Shown piece after piece: positions 8,722 through 17,000 of a DNA stretch of 64,000 nt. The translations under genes and the position numbers were made by a program. Every line of letters begins with the position of its first letter. The stretch's first letter is position 1. The stretch is from Pseudomonas sp. RIT-PI-r (lineage in GTDB: Bacteria; Pseudomonadota; Gammaproteobacteria; Pseudomonadales; Pseudomonadaceae), in NCBI RefSeq assembly GCF_001297015.1, contig NZ_LIGE01000033.1:22421-86420 (forward strand). Reading direction: 5' to 3'. The notes under the pieces were generated by a model. That model had not been told where the DNA came from. It searched no databases and saw only the letters and a program-made list of their open reading frames with translations.

Positions 8722-9644
8722 TGGGCGGCCCCTTGGTACGGCTGGGTTTCGTGCCAGTGACGCGCGATGTCGACGCGACGGCTGAACCACACCTGTTCAT
8801 GACTTTTGGCGTATTCGATAAAGCGTTTGAGCGAGGCGATGCGACCCGGACGGCCGATCAGGCGGCAGTGCAGACCGATCGAGAGCATTTTCGGTGCGTC
8901 AGCGCCTTCGGCGTAGAGCACGTCGAACGCGTCTTTGAGGTATTCGAAGAAGTCGTCACCCTTGTTGAAACCTTGCACTTGCGTGAAGCGCATATCGTTG
9001 GTGTCGAGGGTGTACGGGATCACCAGATGCGGCTTGCCGGTCGGGTTGTTCGGTTCCCAGTAGGGCAGGTCGTCGTCGTAGGTGTCGCAGTCGTAGAGGA
9101 AACCACCTTCTTCCATGACCAGGCGACGGGTGTTCGGCCCGGTGCGGCCGGTATACCAGCCCAGTGGGCGCTCGCCGGTGATTTCGGTGAGGATGCGGAT
9201 CGCTTCGAGCATGTGCTCGCGTTCCTGCGCTTCGTCCATGTACTGGTAGTCGATCCAGCGGTAACCGTGGCTGCAGATCTCGTGGCCGGCATCGACCATC
9301 GCACGGATCACATCCGGGTGGCGCTGAGCGGCCATGGCGACGGCGAAGATGGTCAACGGGATGTCGAATTCCTTGAACAGTTTCAGGATCCGCCAGACGC
9401 CGGCACGGCTGCCATACTCGTAAAGCGATTCCATGCTCATGTTGCGCGCGCCTTGCAGCGGCTGAGCAGCAACCATTTCAGACAGGAACGCTTCGGATTC
9501 TTTGTCGCCGTGCAGAATGTTGCGCTCGCCGCCTTCTTCGTAATTGAGCACGAAGGACAGGGCGATGCGGGCATTGCCCGGCCAGTGTGGGTGAGGAGGG
9601 TTACTGCCGTAACCGATCAGGTCGCGTGGGTAGTCAGCGCTCAC
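8718..9644 (-). CDS. puuE: Cofactor-independent allantoinase (polysaccharide deacetylase fold)
   Basis: A 308-residue enzyme converting allantoin to allantoate. It belongs to the PuuE/NodB-like deacetylase superfamily, not the metal-dependent amidohydrolases. The N-terminus SADYPRDLIGYGSNPPHPHW and EICSHGYRWIDYQ are family hallmarks. The start is a GTG at 9644, preceded by GGAAGA. A longer frame upstream lacks family similarity. It is the first gene of the minus-strand urate operon. Its stop overlaps uraD by 4 bases. A TTGTATACAA palindrome lies 74 bases upstream. Confidence 0.92.
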   Translation of the reverse strand: MSADYPRDLIGYGSNPPHPHWPGNARIALSFVLNYEEGGERNILHGDKESEAFLSEMVAAQPLQGARNMSMESLYEYGSRAGVWRILKLFKEFDIPLTIFAVAMAAQRHPDVIRAMVDAGHEICSHGYRWIDYQYMDEAQEREHMLEAIRILTEITGERPLGWYTGRTGPNTRRLVMEEGGFLYDCDTYDDDLPYWEPNNPTGKPHLVIPYTLDTNDMRFTQVQGFNKGDDFFEYLKDAFDVLYAEGADAPKMLSIGLHCRLIGRPGRIASLKRFIEYAKSHEQVWFSRRVDIARHWHETQPYQGAAQ

Positions 9645-9717
9645 TGCAGTCTTCCTTCTTGTTCGTTGACAGATGGGTGTGGCGGCCTGGCAGGCTTGCG
9701 TCACAGCGATGGGCTGA

Positions 9718-9727
9718 TTGTATACAA
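9718..9727. promoter_or_regulatory. Palindromic operator candidate TTGTATACAA
   Basis: Perfect 10-base palindrome 74 bases upstream of the puuE start. Two near-identical copies occur upstream of uraH and of the AzgA-type permease. GntR-type regulators often bind such sites; the actual regulator is not in the window. Confidence 0.55.
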
Positions 9728-9923
9728 CTTTAATCGCAATTTGTAAGCCTGAATTTTCGCATTTTTCACCGACTGTCATCTTTTGCTGTTAATGGCGTGA
9801 GCCTGCAAGAAACCTGCCTGATCAGTCAGCTAATGGATTGAAAGTTCAATGTTCAGGCACTGTGCTGGCAGATCGGGGGTAAAGGCCCGGATAGCGGGGG
9901 TACAGGAAAAAATGTCGTTTTTA

Positions 9924-9933
9924 TTGTGTACAA
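9924..9933. promoter_or_regulatory. Palindromic operator candidate TTGTGTACAA
   Basis: One mismatch from a perfect palindrome, 132 bases upstream of the uraH start. It matches the site before puuE at nine of ten positions. Confidence 0.5.
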
Positions 9934-10065
9934 TTTTTTTGAAAAGTGTCTTAATCAATCGCTCGCCGCAGCTTTTCGTGCTCCGAATCGGTGCGGTCTC
10001 CTTTTCAACTGACTTCGGGAGGCGCGAGGTCTGACTGCTTCCACGCAGGCAGGCGCGCAGAATCA

Positions 10066-10419
10066 ATGGGACGTTTGACAACACACGTTTTGGACGCTGC
10101 ACACGGTTGCCCGGGCAGTTCGATCAAGGTCGAGCTGTACCGCGTTGAAGGTTCGCAACTGGAATTGGTCGCCAGTGCCGTCACCAACAGCGATGGCCGG
10201 GTCGATGCACCGCTGCTGCAAGGCGATGACTATCGAACCGGCGTTTATCAGGTTCAGTTCCACGCGGGCGATTACTACCGCGCCCGTGGCGTGCAGTTGC
10301 CGGAACCGGCATTTCTGGACGTGGTTGTGCTGCGCTTCGGCATCTCTGCCGAACAGGATCACTACCACGTGCCTTTGCTGATTTCGCCTTACAGCTACTC
10401 CACGTACCGGGGCAGCTGA
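10066..10419 (+). CDS. uraH: 5-Hydroxyisourate hydrolase
   Basis: A 117-residue transthyretin-related enzyme that hydrolyses 5-hydroxyisourate (the PuuD product) to OHCU (the UraD substrate). THVLDAAHGCPG at residues 5-16 and the C-terminal tetrapeptide YRGS are diagnostic. I use the ATG at 10066; an upstream GTG frame adds non-homologous residues. It is divergent from puuE. A hairpin with a T-run follows. Confidence 0.94.
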   Translation: MGRLTTHVLDAAHGCPGSSIKVELYRVEGSQLELVASAVTNSDGRVDAPLLQGDDYRTGVYQVQFHAGDYYRARGVQLPEPAFLDVVVLRFGISAEQDHYHVPLLISPYSYSTYRGS

Positions 10420-10477
10420 CCCCCAAGCAGCTGCCCCCACCGGGAAGCGACTGCGCATATAGCTTCTTTGGTCTTTC

Positions 10478-10504
10478 GCCCGCTCACACTGCGGGCTTTT
10501 TTTT
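10478..10504 (+). terminator. Rho-independent terminator after uraH
   Basis: Stem GCCCGC/GCGGGC with a 7-base loop, followed by eight T. Confidence 0.85.
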
Positions 10505-10519
10505 GCCTGTCTTAAAGTC

Positions 10520-10598
10520 AAAAGATCGCAGCCTGCGGCAGCTCCTACAGATTGACGTGCAATCCCATGTAGGAGCTGCCGCAGGCTGCGATCTTTTG
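10520..10598. repeat. REP-type inverted repeat
   Basis: Arms AAAGATCGCAGCCTGCGGCA and TGCCGCAGGCTGCGATCTTT, close to perfect, between the convergent uraH and lysE-type genes. Confidence 0.9.
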
Positions 10599-10601
10599 CT
10601 C

Positions 10602-11228
10602 TTAACGGCTCAACAGGGACGCAGCACCCGCACCACTGAACAACCCGGCACTTACCCGGTTGAACCAACTCTGCCCCTTGCCACTGCGCAAATACCGCGC
10701 CGCGCCATGCGCACCCAGCCCGTACGCCAGTTTGCAGCACAGATCGAGCACCACCCACGTCGCAATCATGATCAACAACTGCGGCAGGAACGGCTGCTGC
10801 GCACTGAGAAACTGCGGCAGAAACGCAGCAAAGAAGAGGATGTCTTTCGGATTGCTCGCGCCCAACACAAACGCGCGCCCGAACAGCGTACGAAAGCGCG
10901 GTGTCGGTGCAGCCTGAGGCACTTCTGCGCCCACCGACGGCTGACGCGATTGCTGCCAGCTCTGCCAGGCGAGATAGAACAGATACAGCGCACCAACGAT
11001 TTTCAGCGCGCTGAACAACTGCTCAGATGCCAGTAGCAGGGCGCCAAGCCCCAATGCCGACGCACTGAGCAAACAGATCGATGCAATCACGCCACCGAGA
11101 AACGCCGGGTACGACCGGCGCAGACCGAAGTTCAGACTGTTGCTGATCATCAGCAGCGACAGTGGCCCCGGAATGAGGATCACCACCAATGCAGCGCCGC
11201 TGAACAGCAACCAGGTTTCCAGACTCAT
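10602..11228 (-). CDS. LysE/RhtB family amino-acid exporter
   Basis: A 208-residue inner membrane exporter with about six hydrophobic segments. The opening hydrophobic helix carries the family motif IPGPLSLLMISNSLNFGLR (near residues 18-37). I choose the second of two adjacent ATGs (11228), which lies six bases after AGGAGG, over the first at three bases. Substrate unknown. It follows the AzgA-type permease on the same strand but is separated from it by a terminator. Confidence 0.82.
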   Translation of the reverse strand: MSLETWLLFSGAALVVILIPGPLSLLMISNSLNFGLRRSYPAFLGGVIASICLLSASALGLGALLLASEQLFSALKIVGALYLFYLAWQSWQQSRQPSVGAEVPQAAPTPRFRTLFGRAFVLGASNPKDILFFAAFLPQFLSAQQPFLPQLLIMIATWVVLDLCCKLAYGLGAHGAARYLRSGKGQSWFNRVSAGLFSGAGAASLLSR

Positions 11229-11261
11229 CATTTTCCTCCTTTTTGTTGTACTGAAAAATGC

Positions 11262-11289
11262 ACAAAAGCCCCACCCGTGAGGGTGAGGC
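11262..11289 (-). terminator. Terminator after the AzgA-type permease
   Basis: Read on the minus strand: stem GCCTCACCC, loop TCAC, GGGTGGGGC, then TTTTG. It isolates the permease from the lysE-type gene. Confidence 0.8.
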
Positions 11290-11316
11290 CGTTTTGAAGC
11301 CTGAACCGCGTAGCGC

Positions 11317-12666
11317 TTACAGGAAGATGAACTTGGCGATGAAGATCGCGCAGAGCACCCACAGGCTCACGGAGATTTCCTTGTACTTGCCCGTACCGGC
11401 CTTCAGCGCCACGTAGGTGATGAAGCCCAGTGCGATACCGTCGGCGACCGAGAAGGTCAGCGGCATCATGATGGCGGTGACGATTGCCGGGATGGCATCA
11501 GTGGCTTCGTCCCACTCGATGTGGGCCATGCCGCCCATCATCAGCATCGCTACGTAGATCAGTGCGCCGGCGGTGGCGTAAGCCGGAATCATGCCGGCCA
11601 GCGGTGCGAAAAACATTGCCGCTATAAATAGCACACCTACGGTCACTGCGGTAAGACCAGTCCGACCACCAGCGGCCACACCGGCGGCACTTTCTACATA
11701 GCTGGTGACAGGTGGAACACCGACCACAGCACCGAAAACGCTGGACGCACTGTCGGCTTTCATCGCGCGGGAAAGGTTTTCGATACGACCGTCAGCGTTG
11801 ACCAGATTGGCGCGCTGGGCAACGCCCATCAGGGTGCCGGCGGTATCGAACATGTGCACAAAGAGGAACGCCAGGACCACGCTGATCATGCTGACGTTGA
11901 ATACGCCAGCCACGTTCATCGCCATCCAGGTCGGTGCCAAACTTGGCGGCGCGGACATGATGCCTTCGTAGTGAACGAGGCCGAGGCCCCAACCCGCCAG
12001 CGTCACGGTGATGATGCTGATCAGGATCGCGCCGAACACGCGGTGGTAGCTGAGGATCGCAATCATCAGGAAGCAGATGGCGGCGAGCAGCGGGCCGGGT
12101 TCTCGCAGAGAACCGAGTTTGATCAGGGTTGCCGGGCTATCGACGACGATGCCCGCAGTTTTGAGACCGATCAGGCCAAGGAACAGGCCGACACCGGCAC
12201 CCATCGCAAAACGCAGGCTGACGGGAATACTGTTAAGCAGCCACTCGCGAATCCGCGAGAAGGTCAGGATCATGAACAACACACCGGACACAAACACCGC
12301 ACCGAGCGCGGTTTCCCAGTTGTAGCCCATGGTGCCGACCACGGTGTAGGTGAAGAACGCATTGAGGCCCATGCCCGGCGCCAGACCCACCGGCCAGTTG
12401 GCGTACAGACCCATCAACAGGCAGCCCAGCGCAGCGGCGATACAGGTGGCGACGAAGGCTGCACCGTGATCGATCCCGGCATCGGCCATGATGTTCGGGT
12501 TGACGAAGATGATGTAAGCCATGGTGATGAAGGTTGTCAGACCGGCAATCAGCTCGGTCTTCACCGTGGTGCCATGCAAGCTGAGTTTGAACAGACGTTC
12601 CAGCAAGCCACTGCGTAACGGTGGCGAGAGATCCAGCGGCGATGCTTCGGATTTGCGGCTTTCCAC
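11317..12666 (-). CDS. NCS2 family purine permease (AzgA/PbuG-like)
   Basis: A 449-residue polytopic permease of the AzgA branch, which carries adenine, guanine and hypoxanthine. Family features are TTFITMAYIIFVNPNIM near residues 44-60, GLAPGMGLNAFFTY near 93-106, LFVHMFDTAGTLMGV, and PPVTSYVESAAG. It adds hypoxanthine/guanine-type uptake to the urate uptake nearby. A TTGTGTACAA palindrome 131 bases upstream links its control to the urate operons. Confidence 0.88.
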   Translation of the reverse strand: MESRKSEASPLDLSPPLRSGLLERLFKLSLHGTTVKTELIAGLTTFITMAYIIFVNPNIMADAGIDHGAAFVATCIAAALGCLLMGLYANWPVGLAPGMGLNAFFTYTVVGTMGYNWETALGAVFVSGVLFMILTFSRIREWLLNSIPVSLRFAMGAGVGLFLGLIGLKTAGIVVDSPATLIKLGSLREPGPLLAAICFLMIAILSYHRVFGAILISIITVTLAGWGLGLVHYEGIMSAPPSLAPTWMAMNVAGVFNVSMISVVLAFLFVHMFDTAGTLMGVAQRANLVNADGRIENLSRAMKADSASSVFGAVVGVPPVTSYVESAAGVAAGGRTGLTAVTVGVLFIAAMFFAPLAGMIPAYATAGALIYVAMLMMGGMAHIEWDEATDAIPAIVTAIMMPLTFSVADGIALGFITYVALKAGTGKYKEISVSLWVLCAIFIAKFIFL

Positions 12667-12796
12667 AGCGAGTACTCCTCAAGAGTTTTATTGTTATTTC
12701 CAGGGCCGGACCCATGAGGGGTGGCAGCGGCCCTTTGAGGCACTTGCGAATTTGTTGACCATGCGGTCAGGAACTCGCACGCTGTGGATTATGCTT

Positions 12797-12806
12797 TTGT
12801 GTACAA
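12797..12806. promoter_or_regulatory. Palindromic operator candidate TTGTGTACAA
   Basis: Identical to the site upstream of uraH, and extended by one complementary base on each side (TTTGTGTACAAA). Confidence 0.5.
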
Positions 12807-12873
12807 ATAAAGCAAATATTGTTTTTGGTTTTGTTTACGAAAGTTCCGTCGATAGCGATATATCGCCCTTCAG

Positions 12874-12958
12874 GGCCCCATCGCTGGCAAGCCAGCTCCC
12901 ACATTGATCTGTGGCGTACACAAAACATGTGGGAGCTGGCTTGCCAGCGATGGGGCCC
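12874..12958. repeat. REP-type inverted repeat, GGGCCCCATCGCTGG family
   Basis: Long near-perfect arms GGGCCCCATCGCTGGCAAGC and GCTTGCCAGCGATGGGGCCC. This is a third REP family in the window. Confidence 0.9.
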
Positions 12959-12964
12959 GAACAG

Positions 12965-13429
12965 TCAATCGAGAACTGCCTGACTGTTCCCCAACGCCAG
13001 ATTCACCGCCAACCAGCCATTCACCGCCGCCTCCCCAGCCTCGGCGAACACCCGCTCCAGCAACTTCACCTGCTCACGCCGCAACGCCTGCTCGAACTTC
13101 GCGCCTTCGGCCGTCAACGCAAGCAGCCGCTTTCGCTTGTCAGTTTCAGACGCGACGCTGTCCACCAGATGCATTTCCTGCAACTGCCGCAACGGCATGT
13201 TCAGCGCCTGCTTGCTCACACCGAGCAAGCCGAGCAATTCCTTCACACTCAAATTCGGATACCGCGCGATGAAAAACACAATGCGCTGATGCACCCGCGA
13301 GAGGCCCCGGCGTTCGAGCATTTCGTCAGCCTTGGCGGTGAACGCCTGATAGCCAAAGAAAAACGCTTCCATCGCCTGTTGTTGGCTTGCAGGGTTTTTA
13401 AGGTCAAGCATGTTGACGTACTCGCTCAA
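12965..13429 (-). CDS. MarR family transcriptional regulator
   Basis: A 154-residue winged-helix regulator. The helix-turn-helix segment LSVKELLGLLGVSKQALNMP is near residues 59-78, followed by the wing DKRKRLLALTAEG. It is divergent from an aminotransferase gene. The 64-base gap carries a 17-base inverted repeat of the kind MarR proteins bind, so it probably controls itself and the aminotransferase. The ligand is unknown. Confidence 0.88.
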   Translation of the reverse strand: MSEYVNMLDLKNPASQQQAMEAFFFGYQAFTAKADEMLERRGLSRVHQRIVFFIARYPNLSVKELLGLLGVSKQALNMPLRQLQEMHLVDSVASETDKRKRLLALTAEGAKFEQALRREQVKLLERVFAEAGEAAVNGWLAVNLALGNSQAVLD

Positions 13430-13443
13430 GCTGTCGTAATTTA

Positions 13444-13460
13444 AGTCAACTAGTTTGACT
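13444..13460. promoter_or_regulatory. Probable MarR operator
   Basis: Inverted repeat AGTCAA-CTAGT-TTGACT, just upstream of the MarR start and 33 bases before the aminotransferase ATG. It overlaps an alternative TTG start for the aminotransferase, which argues for the ATG. Confidence 0.65.
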
Positions 13461-13493
13461 CATTTTTCGTCCGCCTCGCTACCGGTGACCCCC

Positions 13494-14660
13494 ATGGCTT
13501 TTTCCGAACGTGTCTCGCGCCTTAAAAGTTCTTTGATCCGTGAAATCCTTGCCGCCGCCCAGCGCCCGGAGGTGATGTCGTTCGCTGGCGGCTTGCCTGC
13601 TGAAGCCATGTTGCCCAAGGTTGAGTGGGCCGACATGCCGCTGTCGCTCGGTCAATACGGCATGAGCGAAGGCGAGCCGGCATTGCGCGAGGCTCTGGCG
13701 GCGGAGGCGAGGGCACTGGGGCTGGAATGTCAGGCGAGTCAGGTGCTGGTGGTCAGCGGCTCCCAGCAAACCCTCGATCTGGCGGCCAAGCTGTACATCG
13801 ACAAGGGCACGGAAATCCTGCTCGAAGCGCCGACCTATCTCGCCGCCCTGCAAATTTTCCAATTGTTCGGCGCCGATTGCCTGACCGTTCCGCAAGAGTC
13901 CGATGGTCCGAACCTGGTGCAGTTGCGCAGTCGTCTGGAGCAGCATCGTCCGGCGTTTATCTATCTGATCCCGACGTTCCAGAACCCGTCAGCCGTGCGC
14001 TACAGCGAAGCCAAACGCGCCGCCGTTGCGGCATTGCTCGATGAATTCGGCGTCACCCTGATCGAAGACGAGCCTTACCGCGAACTGACTTTCGATGGCG
14101 GCAGCGCCAAGCCGATTGCCGGACGCCTGCAGAAATCCAGCTGGATCTACACCGGTACGGTGTCGAAAACCTTGCTGCCGGGTTTGCGCGTCGGCTACCT
14201 GATCGCCAGCCCGGACCTGTTTCCGCATTTGCTCAAACTCAAGCAATCAGCGGATCTGCACACCAACCGCATCGGGCAGTGGCAGGCGTTGCAGTGGATC
14301 GGCACTGAGAAATATCAGCAGCATTTGAGCGAATTGCGTGGCTTCTACCGCCAGCGTCGGGATGCGTTTCAAGCGGCGCTGGAAACGCATTTTGCTGATC
14401 TGGCCGACTGGAACATGCCCCAGGGTGGGCTGTTTTTCTGGCTGACGTTGAAGCAACCGCTGGATACGCGAACATTACTCAATGGAGCGTTGGCCAATGA
14501 TGTGGCGTTTATGCCGGGGGAGCCGTTTTTTCCCGAGCCGGATAATCATCATGGGCATTTGCGCTTGAATTTCAGCCATATCGATCCGGCGCGGCTGGAT
14601 GAAGGGCTCAAGCGATTGGCGGCAGTGATACGACAGGCGCAGCTGGATAAAGCGGCGTGA
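13494..14660 (+). CDS. PLP-dependent aminotransferase, class I/II (2-aminoadipate/aromatic type)
   Basis: A 388-residue fold-type I aminotransferase of the kind related to the C-terminal half of MocR regulators, but without a DNA-binding domain. It begins with the usual MAFSERVSRLKSSLIREIL. PLP features: YLIPTFQNPSA in the middle, IEDEPYREL, and the Schiff-base lysine in the segment TGTVSKTLLPGLRVGYL. I choose the ATG at 13494 over a TTG at 13455 that overlaps the putative operator. Amino donor unknown. It is probably regulated by the divergent MarR gene. Confidence 0.85.
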   Translation: MAFSERVSRLKSSLIREILAAAQRPEVMSFAGGLPAEAMLPKVEWADMPLSLGQYGMSEGEPALREALAAEARALGLECQASQVLVVSGSQQTLDLAAKLYIDKGTEILLEAPTYLAALQIFQLFGADCLTVPQESDGPNLVQLRSRLEQHRPAFIYLIPTFQNPSAVRYSEAKRAAVAALLDEFGVTLIEDEPYRELTFDGGSAKPIAGRLQKSSWIYTGTVSKTLLPGLRVGYLIASPDLFPHLLKLKQSADLHTNRIGQWQALQWIGTEKYQQHLSELRGFYRQRRDAFQAALETHFADLADWNMPQGGLFFWLTLKQPLDTRTLLNGALANDVAFMPGEPFFPEPDNHHGHLRLNFSHIDPARLDEGLKRLAAVIRQAQLDKAA

Positions 14661-14665
14661 AAAAA

Positions 14666-14695
14666 ATAAACCGGCTCATGGGCCGGTTTATTTTT
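14666..14695 (+). terminator. Terminator after the aminotransferase
   Basis: Stem AAACCGGC/GCCGGTTT with a short loop and a following T-run. Confidence 0.85.
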
Positions 14696-14727
14696 GTCTG
14701 GGATTTTTGGTGCCTGGATTGGCCTCA

Positions 14728-14790
14728 TCGCGAGCAGGCTCACTCCTACAAGGGAACGCATTCCAAATGTAGGAGTGAGCCTGCTCGCGA
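14728..14790. repeat. REP-type inverted repeat
   Basis: Arms TCGCGAGCAGGCTCACTCCT and AGGAGTGAGCCTGCTCGCGA, same family as 3476-3564. Confidence 0.9.
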
Positions 14791-14818
14791 AGGGGCCATC
14801 AGCCCCAATACAGAATCA

Positions 14819-15211
14819 TCAGACCGCCGCGAAGCGCTTATCCAGATAATCAATAATCACCTTGGACTCATACATCCAGGTCGTCTGGCCATTCTCTTCA
14901 ATGCGCAAGCAAGGCACCTTGATCCGGCCACCCTGTTCCAGCAGTGCCTGACGATCCTGCTCGTTATTCTTCGCATCCTTCAGCGCCACCGGCACATTCA
15001 GGCGACGCAGCGTGCGGCGGGTTTTCACGCAGAACGGGCAGGCGTGGAACTGATACAAGGTCAGGTCTTTTGCAGCGGCATCCACCTGAGCCTGAGCAGC
15101 GGCGGAGCGTTTTTTCTTGCCCGGACGGGTGATGAAGTCGATGAAGATAACCAGTTGGCCGAGGCCGACACGAAGCGCTTTGACGAACACGTTGAAAGCC
15201 TCACGGTGCAA
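14819..15211 (-). CDS. Glutaredoxin/glutathione S-transferase N-domain protein with membrane anchor
   Basis: Up to 130 residues. A hydrophobic N-terminal stretch (LGQLVIFIDFITRPGKKKR, residues 17-35) looks like a membrane anchor. The thioredoxin-like domain has the redox motif CPFC at 58-61 and the cis-Pro loop KVPCLRIEENG. The real start may be a GTG a few codons in (related proteins begin close to VKALRVGLGQ), so the N-terminus is uncertain. Likely a thiol oxidoreductase; target unknown. Confidence 0.78.
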   Translation of the reverse strand: MHREAFNVFVKALRVGLGQLVIFIDFITRPGKKKRSAAAQAQVDAAAKDLTLYQFHACPFCVKTRRTLRRLNVPVALKDAKNNEQDRQALLEQGGRIKVPCLRIEENGQTTWMYESKVIIDYLDKRFAAV

Positions 15212-15251
15212 ATAAAGAAAGGCGCGCAGCTTACCCGATTTTTCACGGACG

Positions 15252-15280
15252 AAAAAAAACCGGCGATGAATGCCGGTTTT
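15252..15280 (-). terminator. Terminator after folE
   Basis: Read on the minus strand: AACCGGC, loop, GCCGGTT, then an eight-T run. Confidence 0.85.
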
Positions 15281-15294
15281 CTTCGTGCTGCAGA

Positions 15295-15840
15295 TTACTT
15301 GATCAGGCTGAGAAACTCGCTGCGAGTCGCGGCATTTTCGCGGAACTCACCGAGCATCACCGAAGTGATCATCGACGAATTCTGTTTCTCGACACCGCGC
15401 ATCATCATGCACATGTGCTTGGCCTCGATCACCACCGCCACGCCCAGCGCGCCGGTAACTTGTTGCACAGCATCGGCGATCTGACGGCTGAGGTTTTCCT
15501 GAATCTGCAGGCGACGGGCGTACATGTCGACGATCCGCGCGACCTTGGACAGGCCCAGCACTTTGCCGCTCGGGATGTACGCAACGTGCGCCTTGCCGAT
15601 AAACGGCAGCAGGTGGTGTTCGCACAACGAGTACAACTCGATGTCCTTGACCAGCACCATTTCGCTGTTGTCGGAGCTGAACAGGGCACCGTTGGTGACC
15701 TCTTCGAGCGTCTGTTCATAACCGCGGCAGAGGTACTGCATGGCTTTGGCGGCACGCTTTGGCGTGTCGAGCAGGCCCTCGCGGGACACGTCCTCGCCCA
15801 ATTGGCCGAGAATCGCGGTGTAATTCTGTTCCAGGGACAT
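15295..15840 (-). CDS. folE: GTP cyclohydrolase I
   Basis: A 181-residue enzyme making 7,8-dihydroneopterin triphosphate from GTP, the first step of folate synthesis. Zinc ligands are Cys73 and His76 (in SLCEHHLLPF) and Cys144 (in KHMCMMMRG). The start at 15840 (MSLEQNYTAIL) is preferred over an upstream ATG because it has AGGTAG at the right distance and gives the usual length. An intact zinc site argues for the canonical type. Confidence 0.95.
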   Translation of the reverse strand: MSLEQNYTAILGQLGEDVSREGLLDTPKRAAKAMQYLCRGYEQTLEEVTNGALFSSDNSEMVLVKDIELYSLCEHHLLPFIGKAHVAYIPSGKVLGLSKVARIVDMYARRLQIQENLSRQIADAVQQVTGALGVAVVIEAKHMCMMMRGVEKQNSSMITSVMLGEFRENAATRSEFLSLIK

Positions 15841-15917
15841 GAAACTACCTGTGGGGATTTTCGCAAAGGGCAAGGGTACGGTGGCGGACACAACCCTGCA
15901 AGTTCGGTGTAACGGGA

Positions 15918-16475
15918 TTATTCGTCGCGACCTTCCATCATCGTGCGTTTAAGCATCACGTAAACCGCACCGGCCCCGCCGTGTTTGGCCTGGCACGAGC
16001 AGAACCCGAGTACCTGCGCATGTTGACGCAGCCAGGTGTTGACGTGGCTTTTGATCATCGGCCGCTTGCCGTCCAGGCGCACAGCCTTGCCGTGGGTGAC
16101 GCGCACGCAGCGGATTTCGAATCGGGTCGCTTCAGCGAGAAAGGCCCAGAGGGTTTCGCGGGCTTTCTCGACGCTCATGCCATGCAGGTCGAGGCTGCCT
16201 TCGAACGGGATCTGGCCGACCTTGAGCTTGCGCATCTGACTTTCCTGCACGCCGTCACGCGCCCACATCAACTCGTCTTCCGGGCCGACGTCGATCACGA
16301 ACTGATCGGACAGACCATCAACGGTAGCGGTGTCAGTGCGCACGGTGGCGGACTGGCGCAGCTTGGCGATCTGCGCGCGGTCAGCCTTGGGTTTGCCGGT
16401 GTCGGCGCGGTCGTGTTTGATCGGCTTGACGCCGCGCAACTCGTTTTTGAACAGTGAAAAATCGTCGTCTTGCAT
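15918..16475 (-). CDS. Smr domain protein
   Basis: A 185-residue protein with a charged N-terminal half and a C-terminal Smr (small MutS-related) domain. Smr motifs are LDLHGMSVEKAR and THGKAVRLDG, followed by the late motif GGAGAVYVMLKR. Smr domains are nucleases acting on branched DNA or on RNA in stalled-ribosome rescue; which applies here is not visible. The ATG at 16475 is chosen over a long upstream frame because MQDDDFSLFK is the standard N-terminus. Confidence 0.88.
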   Translation of the reverse strand: MQDDDFSLFKNELRGVKPIKHDRADTGKPKADRAQIAKLRQSATVRTDTATVDGLSDQFVIDVGPEDELMWARDGVQESQMRKLKVGQIPFEGSLDLHGMSVEKARETLWAFLAEATRFEIRCVRVTHGKAVRLDGKRPMIKSHVNTWLRQHAQVLGFCSCQAKHGGAGAVYVMLKRTMMEGRDE

Positions 16476-16514
16476 GTCAGCCTCCGCGAAGGGCGGCCAG
16501 TTTACCCAAGTCGA

Positions 16515-16545
16515 AACAAAACGGCCCGGCAAAAAGCCAGGCCGG
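16515..16545 (-). terminator. Terminator between the 16550 gene and smr
   Basis: Read on the minus strand: CGGCC(T)GGC, TTTTT loop, GCC(G)GGCCG, then TTTTG. Confidence 0.7.
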
Positions 16546-16549
16546 TGAG

Positions 16550-16870
16550 TCAGTCGTGTTTTTTCATCAGGTGCGGGGACATGTTCAGTTCCCGCGATTG
16601 CCGTGCGCGACGGCGGCAGCGGCGCCACAAGGCAACACCGAAATACAGAAACAGCAAACCGACCGCCAGAATGATCGCCGAGCCCATCGGCGTGGCGTTC
16701 AAGTCACCGAGTGCCGGTGGGCGCCCGAGCAGGCTGGCCGCCCCGGCCATCGCCAGCAGCACACCGAACGTCGCCAGAATGGCGGCGATCGCTGCGCCGA
16801 ATCGAAAACGCCAGTTGCTTTGGCCTTTGGGCCGCAAGCGGCGTGCGTCAAATCCATCGGATAACTTCAT
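16550..16870 (-). CDS. Small two-helix membrane protein, unknown function
   Basis: A 106-residue protein with two hydrophobic segments (about 24-48 and 63-81) joined by a short loop, and a basic C-terminus (RRCRRRARQ). The ATG at 16870 sits five bases after AGGAAGG; the ATG 15 bases earlier overlaps that site and is less likely. No family recognised. It is flanked by terminators, so probably transcribed alone. Confidence 0.65.
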   Translation of the reverse strand: MKLSDGFDARRLRPKGQSNWRFRFGAAIAAILATFGVLLAMAGAASLLGRPPALGDLNATPMGSAIILAVGLLFLYFGVALWRRCRRRARQSRELNMSPHLMKKHD

Positions 16871-17000
16871 TCCGACCTTCCTCAATGGGTATCGGCCCTT
16901 CGACCGGGAGTTGACCGGGTTGTTCCTGAGGCTATGGCATTTGCGGCAAATGAGAGGGTTTTGCGGATGAGCGGCGCCGTGAGCCGCTCATCAAAGCAGA

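Larger units (their letters stand above)
9645..10065. other. puuE-uraH divergent control region
   Basis: A gene-free 421-base stretch between the two divergent operons, AT-richer than its flanks. It holds two TTGTRTACAA palindromes (9718-9727 and 9924-9933), one facing each gene, and so presumably the promoters of both. Confidence 0.7.
12667..12964. other. Intergenic region upstream of the AzgA-type permease
   Basis: No gene. It holds the permease promoter region, the operator candidate at 12797-12806 and a large inverted repeat at 12874-12958. Confidence 0.6.

Noticed and set aside
13455..13493. TTG start for the aminotransferase
   Set aside because: It lies inside the probable MarR operator and adds residues not typical of the family; the ATG at 13494 fits better.
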